Below are positions 47,789 to 56,841 of a DNA stretch of 64,000 nt, piece after piece; the stretch's first letter is position 1, and each line of letters begins with the position of its first letter. Origin of the DNA: CAYMWF01 sp964394085 [NCBI: uncultured Gemmatimonadota bacterium] (GTDB lineage Bacteria; GCA-2686955; CAYMWF01); the NCBI GenBank assembly GCA_964394085.1, contig CAYMWF010000023.1, positions 9,724 to 73,723 of the forward strand, read 5' to 3'. A program made the translations under genes and the position numbers. Under the pieces are notes generated by a model. It was given only the letters and a program-made list of their open reading frames with translations. It was not told the DNA's origin and did not search any database.

Positions 47789-47942
47789 CGGCGCAGCTTC
47801 AGGATGGTATGGAGGTTCTGGACACGTCGCGCTCTTCACCGGGGTAACCGCTTATAGAACGAAGGCGTTGTATAAGCTGACAATTACAGCCATGGACATC
47901 ATGATTTTCTAATATTCCCGGAGGGAAATTCTGAATTAATTC

Positions 47943-47992
47943 TTGACATGTGCTGTTCTTTATTATATTATTCAATTCATGAATAGAATAAT
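47943..47992 (+). promoter_or_regulatory. Sigma-70 promoter with overlapping ArsR-type operator
   Basis: A perfect -35 TTGACA (47943-47948) and -10 TATTAT (47966-47971) have a 17 bp spacer. Overlapping the -10 is a long palindrome at 47967-47992 with 12 of 13 arm pairs matched (ATTATTC-A-ATTCA / TGAAT-A-GAATAAT). ArsR-family repressors bind such sites; it lies just upstream of the ArsR-rhodanese gene, so autorepression is likely. Confidence 0.8.
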
Positions 47993-48013
47993 GGAGAATA
48001 GTGGGGGTAAACA

Positions 48014-48796
48014 ATGACGCCGGAACAATTCAGGGACACGGTCTTCAATCAATTCGCACGAATGGGCCACGCTTTTTCCAGTAAGAGCCGGCTCGTGCTG
48101 ATGGATATCCTGGCCCAGGGCGAACGAAGCGTGGAGGTGCTGGCCCGGCGGGGCGGCCTGAATCTGGCCAATACATCCCGCCACCTCCAGATCCTGAAAA
48201 CCGCCGGGCTGGCGGAGACCCGCAGGGAGGGAGTGCAGATCTATTACCGGCTTGCCGACCCCATGGTTCATCATTGCTGGAAGAATCTTCAATCCCTTGC
48301 AGAAAACAGGCTTGCGGAAGTCAGCGAAGCGGTTCGAACCTATTTCCGGGAGCGGGAAGGGATGGAGCCCGTCCCCAGGGAGGAGCTCCTGCGAAGGGCC
48401 GAAACGGGCGAAGTGGTGGTGCTCGATGTAAGACCGGTCGAGGAGTTCGAAGCGGGCCACATCGCCGGCGCTGTTTCCATCCCGCTTCCACAGTTGAAAT
48501 CACAGCTCGATCGGATTCCCGGAGACAGGGACGTGGTCGCCTACTGCCGGGGGCCGTATTGCGTGCTTGCAATGGAGGCAGTGGAATTATTGAGGAACCG
48601 CGGTTTCAACGCTTTTCGACTGCAGGACGGTTTTCCGGAGTGGAAGGAGCGGGAGCTTCCCGTCGATCCGAGCGGGGAAGAAATATCAGAGACGACCAAC
48701 GCGGGACCGGGTCAGGATGATCGGCCTGGTGACGAGAAAAGGCGGGGAGGTGCTACTCTGCGGCGCCTGCGTCGACGCCCGCGGGATCTCTGTTGA
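48014..48796 (+). CDS. ArsR-family regulator fused to rhodanese domain
   Basis: This 260-residue protein joins an ArsR winged helix (residues ~15-90, 'SRHLQILKTAGLAETRREGVQIYYRL') to a rhodanese domain (~115-215) with 'VVVLDVRPVEEFEAGHI' and active-site loop 'CRGPYC'. Such fusions are linked to sulfane-sulfur or persulfide sensing. GGGGG lies upstream of the ATG. From about residue 228 the chain reads the overlapping DsrE remnant out of frame, so the tail (ending 'RRPRDLC') is probably not native. It has its own promoter and operator and precedes osmC. Confidence 0.85.
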   Translation: MTPEQFRDTVFNQFARMGHAFSSKSRLVLMDILAQGERSVEVLARRGGLNLANTSRHLQILKTAGLAETRREGVQIYYRLADPMVHHCWKNLQSLAENRLAEVSEAVRTYFREREGMEPVPREELLRRAETGEVVVLDVRPVEEFEAGHIAGAVSIPLPQLKSQLDRIPGDRDVVAYCRGPYCVLAMEAVELLRNRGFNAFRLQDGFPEWKERELPVDPSGEEISETTNAGPGQDDRPGDEKRRGGATLRRLRRRPRDLC

Positions 48797-48881
48797 AGAA
48801 ATGGTCGAAGGATGCAGGCGGAGCAATATGGACGAGTTGACCGTGTTGACGCTTGACAAAGAGAAAGTGCTCATATTCTGA
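48717..48881 (+). pseudogene. C-terminal fragment of a DsrE-like protein
   Basis: In a frame offset from the ArsR-rhodanese gene, 54 codons from ATG 48717 to TGA 48881 encode a good DsrE-family C-terminus ('VLLCGACVDARGI', 'MDELTVLTLDKEKVLIF'). The N-terminal ~half is missing and the fragment overlaps the end of the ArsR-rhodanese gene. The simplest reading is a deletion that joined an ArsR-rhodanese gene to a truncated downstream dsrE. Confidence 0.7.
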
Positions 48882-48920
48882 GATTGAAATCAGGACCACG
48901 GGAATAGTTAGGAGACGATT

Positions 48921-49457
48921 ATGAGAATCAATAATATGAACGTCGCAGCGATGAAAGAATTCGCGGAACAGGTGGAAGCCGACCCCGGTCTGGCGAAAAA
49001 GGAAAAGCGTGTCGTCGGTACCTGGAATTTCGAGGAGGGAAAACCGCAGCTCTCCGCAACGCTTGCCTATAATCAGGGTGAACGCGAGATAGAAGTCGAT
49101 TTCGCCCCGTTCATGGGCGGGCTGGGGCTCGCTCCGGATCCGATCCAGTACTGCCTTTTCGGTACGGCGGCATGCTACGCCGGGACATTCGCCGGTATCG
49201 CTGCCGAAAAAGGCGTTCAGCTCAGGGGCCTGAAGGTTGTTGCCGAAAACAGGGTCGACCTGTCGAGATCCCTGGGACTTTCGAACAACCCGGTCGTGGA
49301 GCAGGTAGCAATCACCCTGTATGTTGACTCCGACGCCGAAACAGCCGTCCTGGAAGAGCTGGAACACCTCGCCACGGAGCGCTGTCCGGGCGTTTACTGC
49401 CTGACCAATCCTATTCCACTCGAGACGCGCGTGGAGCGCACCGGTCTTGAAACATAA
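48921..49457 (+). CDS. OsmC-family peroxiredoxin-like protein
   Basis: This 178-residue OsmC/Ohr-superfamily protein has two Cys positions expected for a thiol-dependent peroxidase: Cys in 'YCLFGTAACYAGTFAG' (near residue 78-85) and Cys near residue 155 in 'RCPGVYCL'. TAGGAG lies 8 bases before the ATG. It follows the ArsR-rhodanese/DsrE genes, suggesting joint response to sulfur or oxidant stress. Confidence 0.85.
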   Translation: MRINNMNVAAMKEFAEQVEADPGLAKKEKRVVGTWNFEEGKPQLSATLAYNQGEREIEVDFAPFMGGLGLAPDPIQYCLFGTAACYAGTFAGIAAEKGVQLRGLKVVAENRVDLSRSLGLSNNPVVEQVAITLYVDSDAETAVLEELEHLATERCPGVYCLTNPIPLETRVERTGLET

Positions 49458-49492
49458 TGGATAACGTGATCGGCTTGATTACATTTCGAAGA

Positions 49493-49547
49493 CGGTTATT
49501 TCGTCATGATGCTTTTAAAGAGCGGTTATCTCGTCATGATGCTTTTA
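49493..49547. repeat. 25-bp tandem-like direct repeat after osmC
   Basis: CGGTTATTTCGTCATGATGC(TTTTA) at 49493-49517 recurs at 49523-49547 with one mismatch (T to C). The 277 bp region between the convergent osmC and RHS genes has no other clear feature. Confidence 0.65.
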
Positions 49548-49734
49548 GCGGCAGGTGGCCGGCCGGAGAAAACGGCGAAGCGCCGGTCAGGCTGCCCGCC
49601 GTCCGGAAAAGGAGCGGAGCCGGCGGACCTGTTTCCACCGGCTCCGGAAGACCGTCGAGAGAACAACGCTTTCGATCAGCGGTTTCGAGCGGTTTTTGCG
49701 CTGGTACCGACGTAATGCGGTATTCTTCCCAACA

Positions 49735-52700
49735 TCATTCTTTGCATACACACGATATGTACCAATCTTTTGTCGTCCCCTTTTCGACACCAAGCGACCC
49801 GGTCCAGGACATGCTCGTTCCAAGGGTGATTTTCCCACCGACAGATCCTTCATGACCGCCGGCTCCCACTTCCGCCGAACCGCTGCTCGTGATTGTGACT
49901 GTTGCATTTGCTCCCGTTTTGACCTGTACTGAGATATGGGCTTTCTTCGTGCCCTCACCCTCAACGATTACTTTCATGTGGGCGTAAGCGATCCCATCCT
50001 TGAAACTCGGAGTGGCCCTGGGGCCCTCCCCGTCCACATACTGTACATTGCCGTCATTATCGCACTTGAATTTCCGCGACCATGCGGCACCCACTTTATG
50101 CTCGGAACGCCAGAGGAAAGCCGACCTGTCATGCCAGTAGGTGTTTTTGATCTCGGCTGAACCTCCGCTCTTTGAAGGTGTAATGTCGTACCATCCGAAC
50201 ATGCGTGACTGATCGGGCATAATCCAGATGGATCCAGTCCCGGTGTAGACGACGGTATCGCTCCATCCGCGCCCGGCTCCCCACCTGTCCCTTGCCGGAG
50301 AAGAAGACTGATCCGCCAGCACCCAGGAAACGGTGCCCAGAATATCGACTCCGCCGATAGGGTTGTTGCGGACGAAACCGTAGAGATTGTGTTCGCTCCG
50401 GCCGCCGATCGGACTACTGGAACGCCATCTTCCAGCATCGGGGCCGTAGATTCCGCTGCTGAAGTTCACGGGCGTCATTGCGAGCATGCCGTAATTCAGC
50501 CGCCGCCACTCCACTTCCTCGACAGGGTCGCGGGAGATGAAGCGGCCCTGGCCGGGGTGGTAGTAACGTGCGCGGTAGTAGAAGAGGCCGGTTTCGGTGT
50601 CAAGCCTGCGGCCCTGGAAGTAGTAGGGATTGCCGACCTCCGAAACATCCAGCCGGCCGTCGCCGGAGGGAGGCGTGATTGTCACCCGGCCGTACGCCCG
50701 GTGCTCGTAACGCTCCACAACGTCGCCGAGCCGGTCGGTCAGGGCAGTCACCAGGTACATGTTGTCGGCGTGGTAATAGTAATTACTTCCCGACTCGCCC
50801 TCTACCATCATCACAGGTTCGTCCAGAAAATCTCCGTATACGTACGTGCGGGCCGGGTCTTCGCCGCCGTTTTCATATTCCGACAGCACCTGGTTTCCGT
50901 CGTGCACGAACACCGTGACTTTCTGGCCGACGGTCTTTTGCACCCGGCGTCCCAGGGCATCATAGGCGTATTCGATAGACTCGGTCTGGTTGTACACGTC
51001 CGTAATGCGGCTCTCGTAGTCCCAGTCATAGGTCACGCCGGCCATATCCGCGGTCATGTTGCCCCTGGCGTCGTAGAACAGCTCGGCCTGGTCGCGTTGT
51101 TTCAACTCGTGTACCAGATTATGCTGGCGCGTCTCCGGCACGCCGTCGACTACGGTGTCGTCCCAGTCGCCCGACGGGCTCAGTATCCATTGCTGGCTTG
51201 CACCGTCGCCGCGCACCCAGTCTACGAGCCGGTCATTGTCGTCGTAGGCGAACAACAGGCTCAGATCCGGCAGCACGCCGTTCGTCTCGATGGTTTTACG
51301 CTTGTTCGCATCGAAACCGAACGTCAAGTCGGTAACGCCGGGTGTCCGTATCGTTTCAGGCAGTTGATCATCCCGCCAGGTTCTCGTTTCCACAAGCCCG
51401 TTGCCGTAGGTGGTGGTCACCAGCCGGCCGCCGGCATCGTAGGCGCGGGCCTGCACGAATCCGCCGTCATACATCAGTCCTTCAAGCTGGTTACGACCGC
51501 TGAAAGAGCGGACCAGTTCCTTACCGTCTGGGTATGTCACCCCCACGAGGCGGCTGGCCATATCATATGTGTAGTCCACCGCGAATGTTCGGCCGCTGAT
51601 CGTCGTTTCCTCGCTGATCAGCCGTCCGGCTGCGTCATGAGCGCGTGCCACGGTATTGCCGTACAAGCCGCAGTCGGCCTGCACCATCCGTCCGGTTCTG
51701 TCATAATCGAATATGTCCGCTGACAGGTTCGGATATTCCCGGCTCACTATCCGGCCCGCATCGTCGTAGACATAAGTGGTAACGTCGCCCGCCTGGTCGG
51801 TTCTCGTCGCCATTCTGCCGGCCGCGTCATATGTATAGCGTTTCGTGCCCAGGTCCGCGAAAATCTTCTCTTCCACGCGGTTCAATTCATCGTAGGCCCA
51901 CCGGGTCTCGCCGGAGTCCGGATCGATTACCTTCGTGCGGTTTCCGTTCGCGTCATATTCGAAGGTTGTGGTGAAGCCTTCACGGTCGGTATGTCCGACT
52001 ACCCTGTTTCGGCCGTTATACTCATAAGTATCACTTTTCCCCAACCCGTCAGTCATACAGGTAAGCGAGCCTTCCCCGTTGTAGACGCAGCTCATGCTGT
52101 CACCAGCCGCATCGACCTGCAGAACCATCCGGCCGGCTGCGTCATAGACATGGTCCATTATGCTGCCGTTGGGATCGATCGTCCGCAGTACGTTTCCGTT
52201 CGCATCGTTATAATAGGACGTAATAAAACCTTCGGCATCCACGGTTTCCACCATCCGGCCCGCGCCGTCGGTCAGCACGCTTCTAGTGTGCCAGAGACCG
52301 TCTATGAACTCGGTCTTCTCTGCAATGCCGAAACCGGTGAGTGTTTCGGAGCCGTCGTAGTCAGTGGTGTTAAAGGTAAGCGCATGGTCACCGGCGTCGA
52401 ACGTCACCGTTCGCACCGCACGGCCCATGGCGTCACTCACTGTCAGGCGTTTTCCGCCCTCCGCATCGATCGTCAGGACCGCCTGTCCGTCGCAGCCTTC
52501 ACCCGGGTTCAGGTCCGTGATCCACGAGGCGAAATGGTAGTCCAGTCCGATTCCGTCGTCCAGATCGTCGTCGTAGGTGTAGACGGTGGTTTCACCTTCC
52601 GCGTTGGTCACCGACGACAACCTGTGGAGACCGTCGTAAGCGGCGACGATCGAATGCCCCAGCGGGTTGGTCACGCTGGTGCGGTTGCCCTGGAAGTCGT

Positions 52701-55614
52701 AGTCGAAGAGCGTGATGCTGCCTCGTGGATCTTCGACCTCCTTCAGCCGCCCGCAGCACAGACCGTATCTGAACAGCGTTGTGTTGCCCCGGGCATCCGT
52801 CTCGGATGCGCGCTTCCGCCGCAGGGTGTAGGTGTAGCTGATCGTCGCCTCTTCGGGTCGGCCGGCCGCCTCGGTAATGCTCTTCAGGAGGTTACGGCCT
52901 GTGTAAGTGCAGGTGGTTCTGAAATCGCCTGACTCGGCGAAATGACGCGGATGCCGAACCTCCGTGCGATTGCCCTGTGCATCGTAATCGTATTCGGTTT
53001 TCGCTTCCGCGGCAGTGCCGGACGCCGTTACCTGCTCGACAAGCCTGCCCCGGGCATCATAGGTCATGGTGTTCGTGATTCCGCGACCGTCGATCCGGGC
53101 TACAACCCTGTCTTCGTCATCGTAGATGGATTCGGTGATCAGGTACGGCGGGTTGGCCGTAAGAATGCGCGGAAGCGTCCGCAGGTCCGAACCGGCCGGC
53201 ACGCCGCCGGACACGGTTTCAACGATGGTGCGGGTCAGGTTGTCGTCATTTTCGTCGTACACATAGTAGGTTCTTCGGCCGAGAGGATCGGTCGTGATCC
53301 CCGATCTGCCTCCTTCGTCGTAGGACTTTACCGTGGTCAACACCGTTTCCATGTCCGGATAGACCGTGGTTGCGATCTTCCGCAGCCTGTCGTCGTACTC
53401 GTAGGTGGTTGTCTCGCCGTGAACAGTTTCTTCCCTGATCTTCAGCGTGCCTGTCAGGTAGGTGTATGTGCTTCTTACCCGTTCAACCGCGCCTGCGGCT
53501 TCAGTAACGCATATCACCCTGCCCAGGTTGTCATGTCTGAAAGAGGTGACATTGCCGTTGCGGTCGATTTTCTGCTTAACCAGGCCGGCATCCTCTTCCG
53601 TGCCGTACACGGTTTCTTCGTAGCTGCCGTCGGCGTAGGTGATAACCACCGGGCGGTTCATCCCGTCATAGGTGAACCAGACGCTGGCACCTGCGGGGTC
53701 GATTTTCTCCGCCAGACGGCCCGCTTCGTCATACACGAACCGGGTGACGGCCGGCTCGCCGCCCTGTTCATCGGGCGGTTCCTGTATGGCTGTAAGGTAG
53801 TTGTCGGAGTAGAAATATTCCGTGACATTTCCGTTCGCATCCGTGGCGGTTTCAACCTGGCCCCTGTCGTTGTAGGTCCAGCTCCAGACAGCTTCATCCG
53901 CCGTACCCGCCGCCGCTGTCTTGCTGAGCCGGTTGCCGGCGTCGTCGTAGGTGAATTCCGTCACTCGATTCAGCCGATCCATTTCCCGGGTCAGCTGCCG
54001 GAACCCGTTGTAGTCCCGCGTAATCCCGGTGCCGTCGGGATAAGTGATGGTGCGGATGGCGGAATGCTTGTCATCCAGCTCGAACCTGGTCCATCGGCCC
54101 AGTTCGTCGCTTCTGCCGGTGACGTGACGGTGGGGATCTGTCTCGTATGTCGCCGTCCGAACCCAGTTTTTCTTTCCCTTGCCGTCAGGTCCCCCCTCCA
54201 GGAGTCCCGATGATGGGCTCCAGGACCAGCCTGCGGCGCGGTCCGTACCCTCGGGGTAGCCGCCCCTGGTGACGTACCGGTACAGGGTTCCGCCACCTTC
54301 ATAGACTATCGTCATTCCCCACCTCTGGGGATCGCTGGAGGCCAGGTAAAAGACTTCTTCGTCGCCCTTGGCAACCATCCGAATCATGCCGCTCCGCACG
54401 GGTATCACGTCGTGCGTCTCGGGATCTATCCATTCTTCCAGGGTCATGTAGATTTCTTTGGTCCGGTCCGTACCCAGCCGGACAGCAGGATCGAAGTAAG
54501 TAATCACCTGGCACTGACTGCCCGCGTCGAGCCGCGTGGTAAAAGTCGCCCGGTCTCCGTTTGGGAAGTCCACTGCGGAAAGGCCCACGATGTCCCCTTC
54601 GGGCAATCCGATTTCTTCGTTTTCGTAGTAGTAGAACAGGCTCTCGCCCGTAGGCAGGTCGATGCGCTCAACCACGTAACCGCCCGATACCGTATCCGTG
54701 GCGTAGACGAACGAAACTTCACGGCTGTAGGCATCGACTGCGGTGTCCTTCATCCAGAGCCGGTTGCGATCGTACTCCAGTTCCTCATCGGTGGCGTCCC
54801 GCGCATAGACATGGGTGATGACTATACTGTTGCCGTTGCGGTCCCGGATTTCGGTCAACCGGCCCCAGCGGTTGTGGGTCTCGGGATCCGTAGAGGTGCG
54901 GAAGATTTCGAACACGAAGATCCGTCCGCCATGGGTGACCAGCTCCGCGGTTGCCGCGTCGCCCTGGTTCACCACCACCTGGTGGTCAGCGTTATACAGT
55001 GTTATTGACGCAAAGGCCTTATGATTATTATTTTCATAGATTCCGTCTTCATTGTCAGTGTCGTAACAACTGTGCTCGTTCTGTGCCGCCGGATCGAAAG
55101 CGCGGATAATACCGGCGCCGCTGGGTTTTCTGCGGGAGAGTTTCAGGAAGGTGTCGTAGTTCATGAATACACCGGGGCCGAAGCTGCCGTTGTAGTGGAT
55201 ATCCCTGTAACGGTGCACGCGGTGAATCTTGAGCGAAGGCAAATCGCCGCTCAACAGCCCCGATCCGCCGTCCCCGCAACTGTTGCAGCCCGGCATGTCG
55301 CCGGCGCGGGGAAATTCAAAATCGATTGCTGTGTGATAATGGGCCAGCAGAATGTTGTCGATTATACTGCCGGCGTTGCTGTTCTTTTTCTCAGTCGCGT
55401 TCTCGCAACTGTCCGATCCTTCGTCGTCTATCGAGTCATCCGTCGTCTGATTATCGATGGGGCCGGCCTGGTTTTTACAGCTCGAAGGCGGCTGATGATT
55501 GTTGAGAAAGGATCTGGCTTTTTCTAATGGTACGATGTTGTCTCCGGCCTGGGCCGCGGGTGCGGTGAGGACCAGGGTAAACATTATGGCCAGGATGAGA
55601 GTTCTTCGGGTCAT
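49735..55614 (-). CDS. Giant secreted RHS/YD-repeat protein with unique C-terminal tip
   Basis: This 1959-residue exported protein has a signal peptide (residues 1-22), an N-terminal Cys-containing region ('CNSCGDGG'), and then some 40 YD-repeats ('YTYDDAGNRL...', 'YDANGNRT', 'RYTYDAAGRM') forming the RHS beta-cage. The conserved core end is 'GLFYYRARYYHPGQGRFISRDPVE' followed by a second related segment and 'NLYGFVRNNPIGGVDILG'. The last ~215 residues are a non-repetitive Gly/Ser/Thr-rich domain ending 'CVCKE', where polymorphic toxins carry the effector. The small exported protein upstream is co-oriented, 57 bp away. No immunity gene is recognised downstream. Confidence 0.88.
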   Translation of the reverse strand: MTRRTLILAIMFTLVLTAPAAQAGDNIVPLEKARSFLNNHQPPSSCKNQAGPIDNQTTDDSIDDEGSDSCENATEKKNSNAGSIIDNILLAHYHTAIDFEFPRAGDMPGCNSCGDGGSGLLSGDLPSLKIHRVHRYRDIHYNGSFGPGVFMNYDTFLKLSRRKPSGAGIIRAFDPAAQNEHSCYDTDNEDGIYENNNHKAFASITLYNADHQVVVNQGDAATAELVTHGGRIFVFEIFRTSTDPETHNRWGRLTEIRDRNGNSIVITHVYARDATDEELEYDRNRLWMKDTAVDAYSREVSFVYATDTVSGGYVVERIDLPTGESLFYYYENEEIGLPEGDIVGLSAVDFPNGDRATFTTRLDAGSQCQVITYFDPAVRLGTDRTKEIYMTLEEWIDPETHDVIPVRSGMIRMVAKGDEEVFYLASSDPQRWGMTIVYEGGGTLYRYVTRGGYPEGTDRAAGWSWSPSSGLLEGGPDGKGKKNWVRTATYETDPHRHVTGRSDELGRWTRFELDDKHSAIRTITYPDGTGITRDYNGFRQLTREMDRLNRVTEFTYDDAGNRLSKTAAAGTADEAVWSWTYNDRGQVETATDANGNVTEYFYSDNYLTAIQEPPDEQGGEPAVTRFVYDEAGRLAEKIDPAGASVWFTYDGMNRPVVITYADGSYEETVYGTEEDAGLVKQKIDRNGNVTSFRHDNLGRVICVTEAAGAVERVRSTYTYLTGTLKIREETVHGETTTYEYDDRLRKIATTVYPDMETVLTTVKSYDEGGRSGITTDPLGRRTYYVYDENDDNLTRTIVETVSGGVPAGSDLRTLPRILTANPPYLITESIYDDEDRVVARIDGRGITNTMTYDARGRLVEQVTASGTAAEAKTEYDYDAQGNRTEVRHPRHFAESGDFRTTCTYTGRNLLKSITEAAGRPEEATISYTYTLRRKRASETDARGNTTLFRYGLCCGRLKEVEDPRGSITLFDYDFQGNRTSVTNPLGHSIVAAYDGLHRLSSVTNAEGETTVYTYDDDLDDGIGLDYHFASWITDLNPGEGCDGQAVLTIDAEGGKRLTVSDAMGRAVRTVTFDAGDHALTFNTTDYDGSETLTGFGIAEKTEFIDGLWHTRSVLTDGAGRMVETVDAEGFITSYYNDANGNVLRTIDPNGSIMDHVYDAAGRMVLQVDAAGDSMSCVYNGEGSLTCMTDGLGKSDTYEYNGRNRVVGHTDREGFTTTFEYDANGNRTKVIDPDSGETRWAYDELNRVEEKIFADLGTKRYTYDAAGRMATRTDQAGDVTTYVYDDAGRIVSREYPNLSADIFDYDRTGRMVQADCGLYGNTVARAHDAAGRLISEETTISGRTFAVDYTYDMASRLVGVTYPDGKELVRSFSGRNQLEGLMYDGGFVQARAYDAGGRLVTTTYGNGLVETRTWRDDQLPETIRTPGVTDLTFGFDANKRKTIETNGVLPDLSLLFAYDDNDRLVDWVRGDGASQQWILSPSGDWDDTVVDGVPETRQHNLVHELKQRDQAELFYDARGNMTADMAGVTYDWDYESRITDVYNQTESIEYAYDALGRRVQKTVGQKVTVFVHDGNQVLSEYENGGEDPARTYVYGDFLDEPVMMVEGESGSNYYYHADNMYLVTALTDRLGDVVERYEHRAYGRVTITPPSGDGRLDVSEVGNPYYFQGRRLDTETGLFYYRARYYHPGQGRFISRDPVEEVEWRRLNYGMLAMTPVNFSSGIYGPDAGRWRSSSPIGGRSEHNLYGFVRNNPIGGVDILGTVSWVLADQSSSPARDRWGAGRGWSDTVVYTGTGSIWIMPDQSRMFGWYDITPSKSGGSAEIKNTYWHDRSAFLWRSEHKVGAAWSRKFKCDNDGNVQYVDGEGPRATPSFKDGIAYAHMKVIVEGEGTKKAHISVQVKTGANATVTITSSGSAEVGAGGHEGSVGGKITLGTSMSWTGSLGVEKGTTKDWYISCVCKE

Positions 55615-55671
55615 AACAAGCTCCTTATTATACTTCCAGGCTGCGGGCCGGTAGCCCGCGCCGCTGCTTCA

Positions 55672-56241
55672 CTATTCCACCGGATCGTTGACCACGATAC
55701 AAAAACAGACTTTGCCTACAGCCAGGGGTGATGCGGCTACTACCTTCACGTCGCCCAGGGTTCCGGCTGTGGCTGTAAACACCACCGAGGCCAGGCCTGC
55801 GCCGTCCCCTCGCACTGTCATTGTGGTCAATCGGTTGTCAAAAGCGCCCAGCCCCGTGCTGTGAAATGTCACCGGCGCATTCGGTTGTCCGATCACGCTC
55901 AGCTCCAGTTCGCCGCCGGGATTCATCCGAAACTCGGCCGGCCTGTCGATTCGCAGCGTGGGCACACCGGGCCCCGGCTTCGCGGACTGGTGGATGCGCC
56001 CGGGTTCGACGGTGGTCAGGTAGCCGGCCGGATCCGCCTCGAATGTCTCCGGGTCGAACGCCCCGGGTACGAGCAGCGATGTTCGCCGTTCCGGATAGTC
56101 TCCGCTGCGGGCCGCTTCCAGAATCGACTTCATGTAATCACTGGAACTACCCGGGTTCTCAGCCTCCTGCATGTCCCGGCCATATGAAACGGGGAAAACG
56201 GAAAACATAAGAAAAACAATGATTAAGAGTGATTTTTTCAT
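55672..56241 (-). CDS. Small exported Ig-like-domain protein upstream of the RHS gene
   Basis: This is a 189-residue exported protein. ATG 56241 is chosen because AGGAG lies 7 bases upstream and a signal peptide follows ('SLLIIVFLMFSVFPVSYG'). The C-terminal ~95 residues resemble a bacterial Ig-like (invasin/Big_1-type) domain: 'GELELSVIGQPNAPVTFHS', 'VRGDGAGLASVVFTATAG', 'VKVVAASPLA'. It likely forms an operon with the RHS gene and could be a surface partner; it is not a recognised immunity protein. Confidence 0.7.
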   Translation of the reverse strand: MKKSLLIIVFLMFSVFPVSYGRDMQEAENPGSSSDYMKSILEAARSGDYPERRTSLLVPGAFDPETFEADPAGYLTTVEPGRIHQSAKPGPGVPTLRIDRPAEFRMNPGGELELSVIGQPNAPVTFHSTGLGAFDNRLTTMTVRGDGAGLASVVFTATAGTLGDVKVVAASPLAVGKVCFCIVVNDPVE

Positions 56242-56841
56242 TGGATACTCCTGTTCGTGATGGTGCCCGTTACTACCGTCCTTCGATCCACCGGATGTGA
56301 TGGTCGGGCTCAACGGGTCGCTTTTCACATCGCGTAGATTTTTCTCCTCCTGGTGGTCCGCTTCACTCCAGCCTCGTCCTGTTTCCCCGGGACCTTCCCT
56401 GCAAACAACTCACAACGATAGTGGACAGAATGGCGGATTCCGTGGATCAGTCAGCCCAGAACCTGTCACCATGGGGCTTCGAACCGGACCGGCTCACTGC
56501 CGGTATGGATGTACACACCGGGAGACGAGGAAGTTATCACTATGCGCGAGGGTGTTTATGCAGCCTGGAAAAACCGGTCATAGACCGCTCCCCGGATGCA
56601 TTCGGAAGGAAGGGGCTGTGCTGGATAGGAAAAAACAGGGTGATATTTGCCATGCTTCTGGGAAATGGCCGGGGAGCTGCCGGAGTGTTCCAGCCGGATG
56701 ACGCAGTATACTGCGAAAAACGGAATGACGCTTTTTCGTCAACTCCCCGGTGATGGGAGCAGGGAAGGAGAAGGGAATTATGATTTAGAAGCGCGGCAGT
56801 TTGCGACTATGGTGAAACCGGTGAAATATCGTCGAGGATCA
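56242..56841. other. Intergenic region, no clear gene
   Basis: About 600 bp between the RHS operon promoter side and the end of the CHAT operon. Open frames in it (for example 56421-56753) are not protein-like and lack good starts. It probably contains the RHS operon promoter on the minus strand. Confidence 0.45.

Noticed and set aside
50389-51723. 444-codon plus-strand frame opposite the RHS gene
   Set aside because: Its composition reflects the repeated YD units; the RHS frame is clear.
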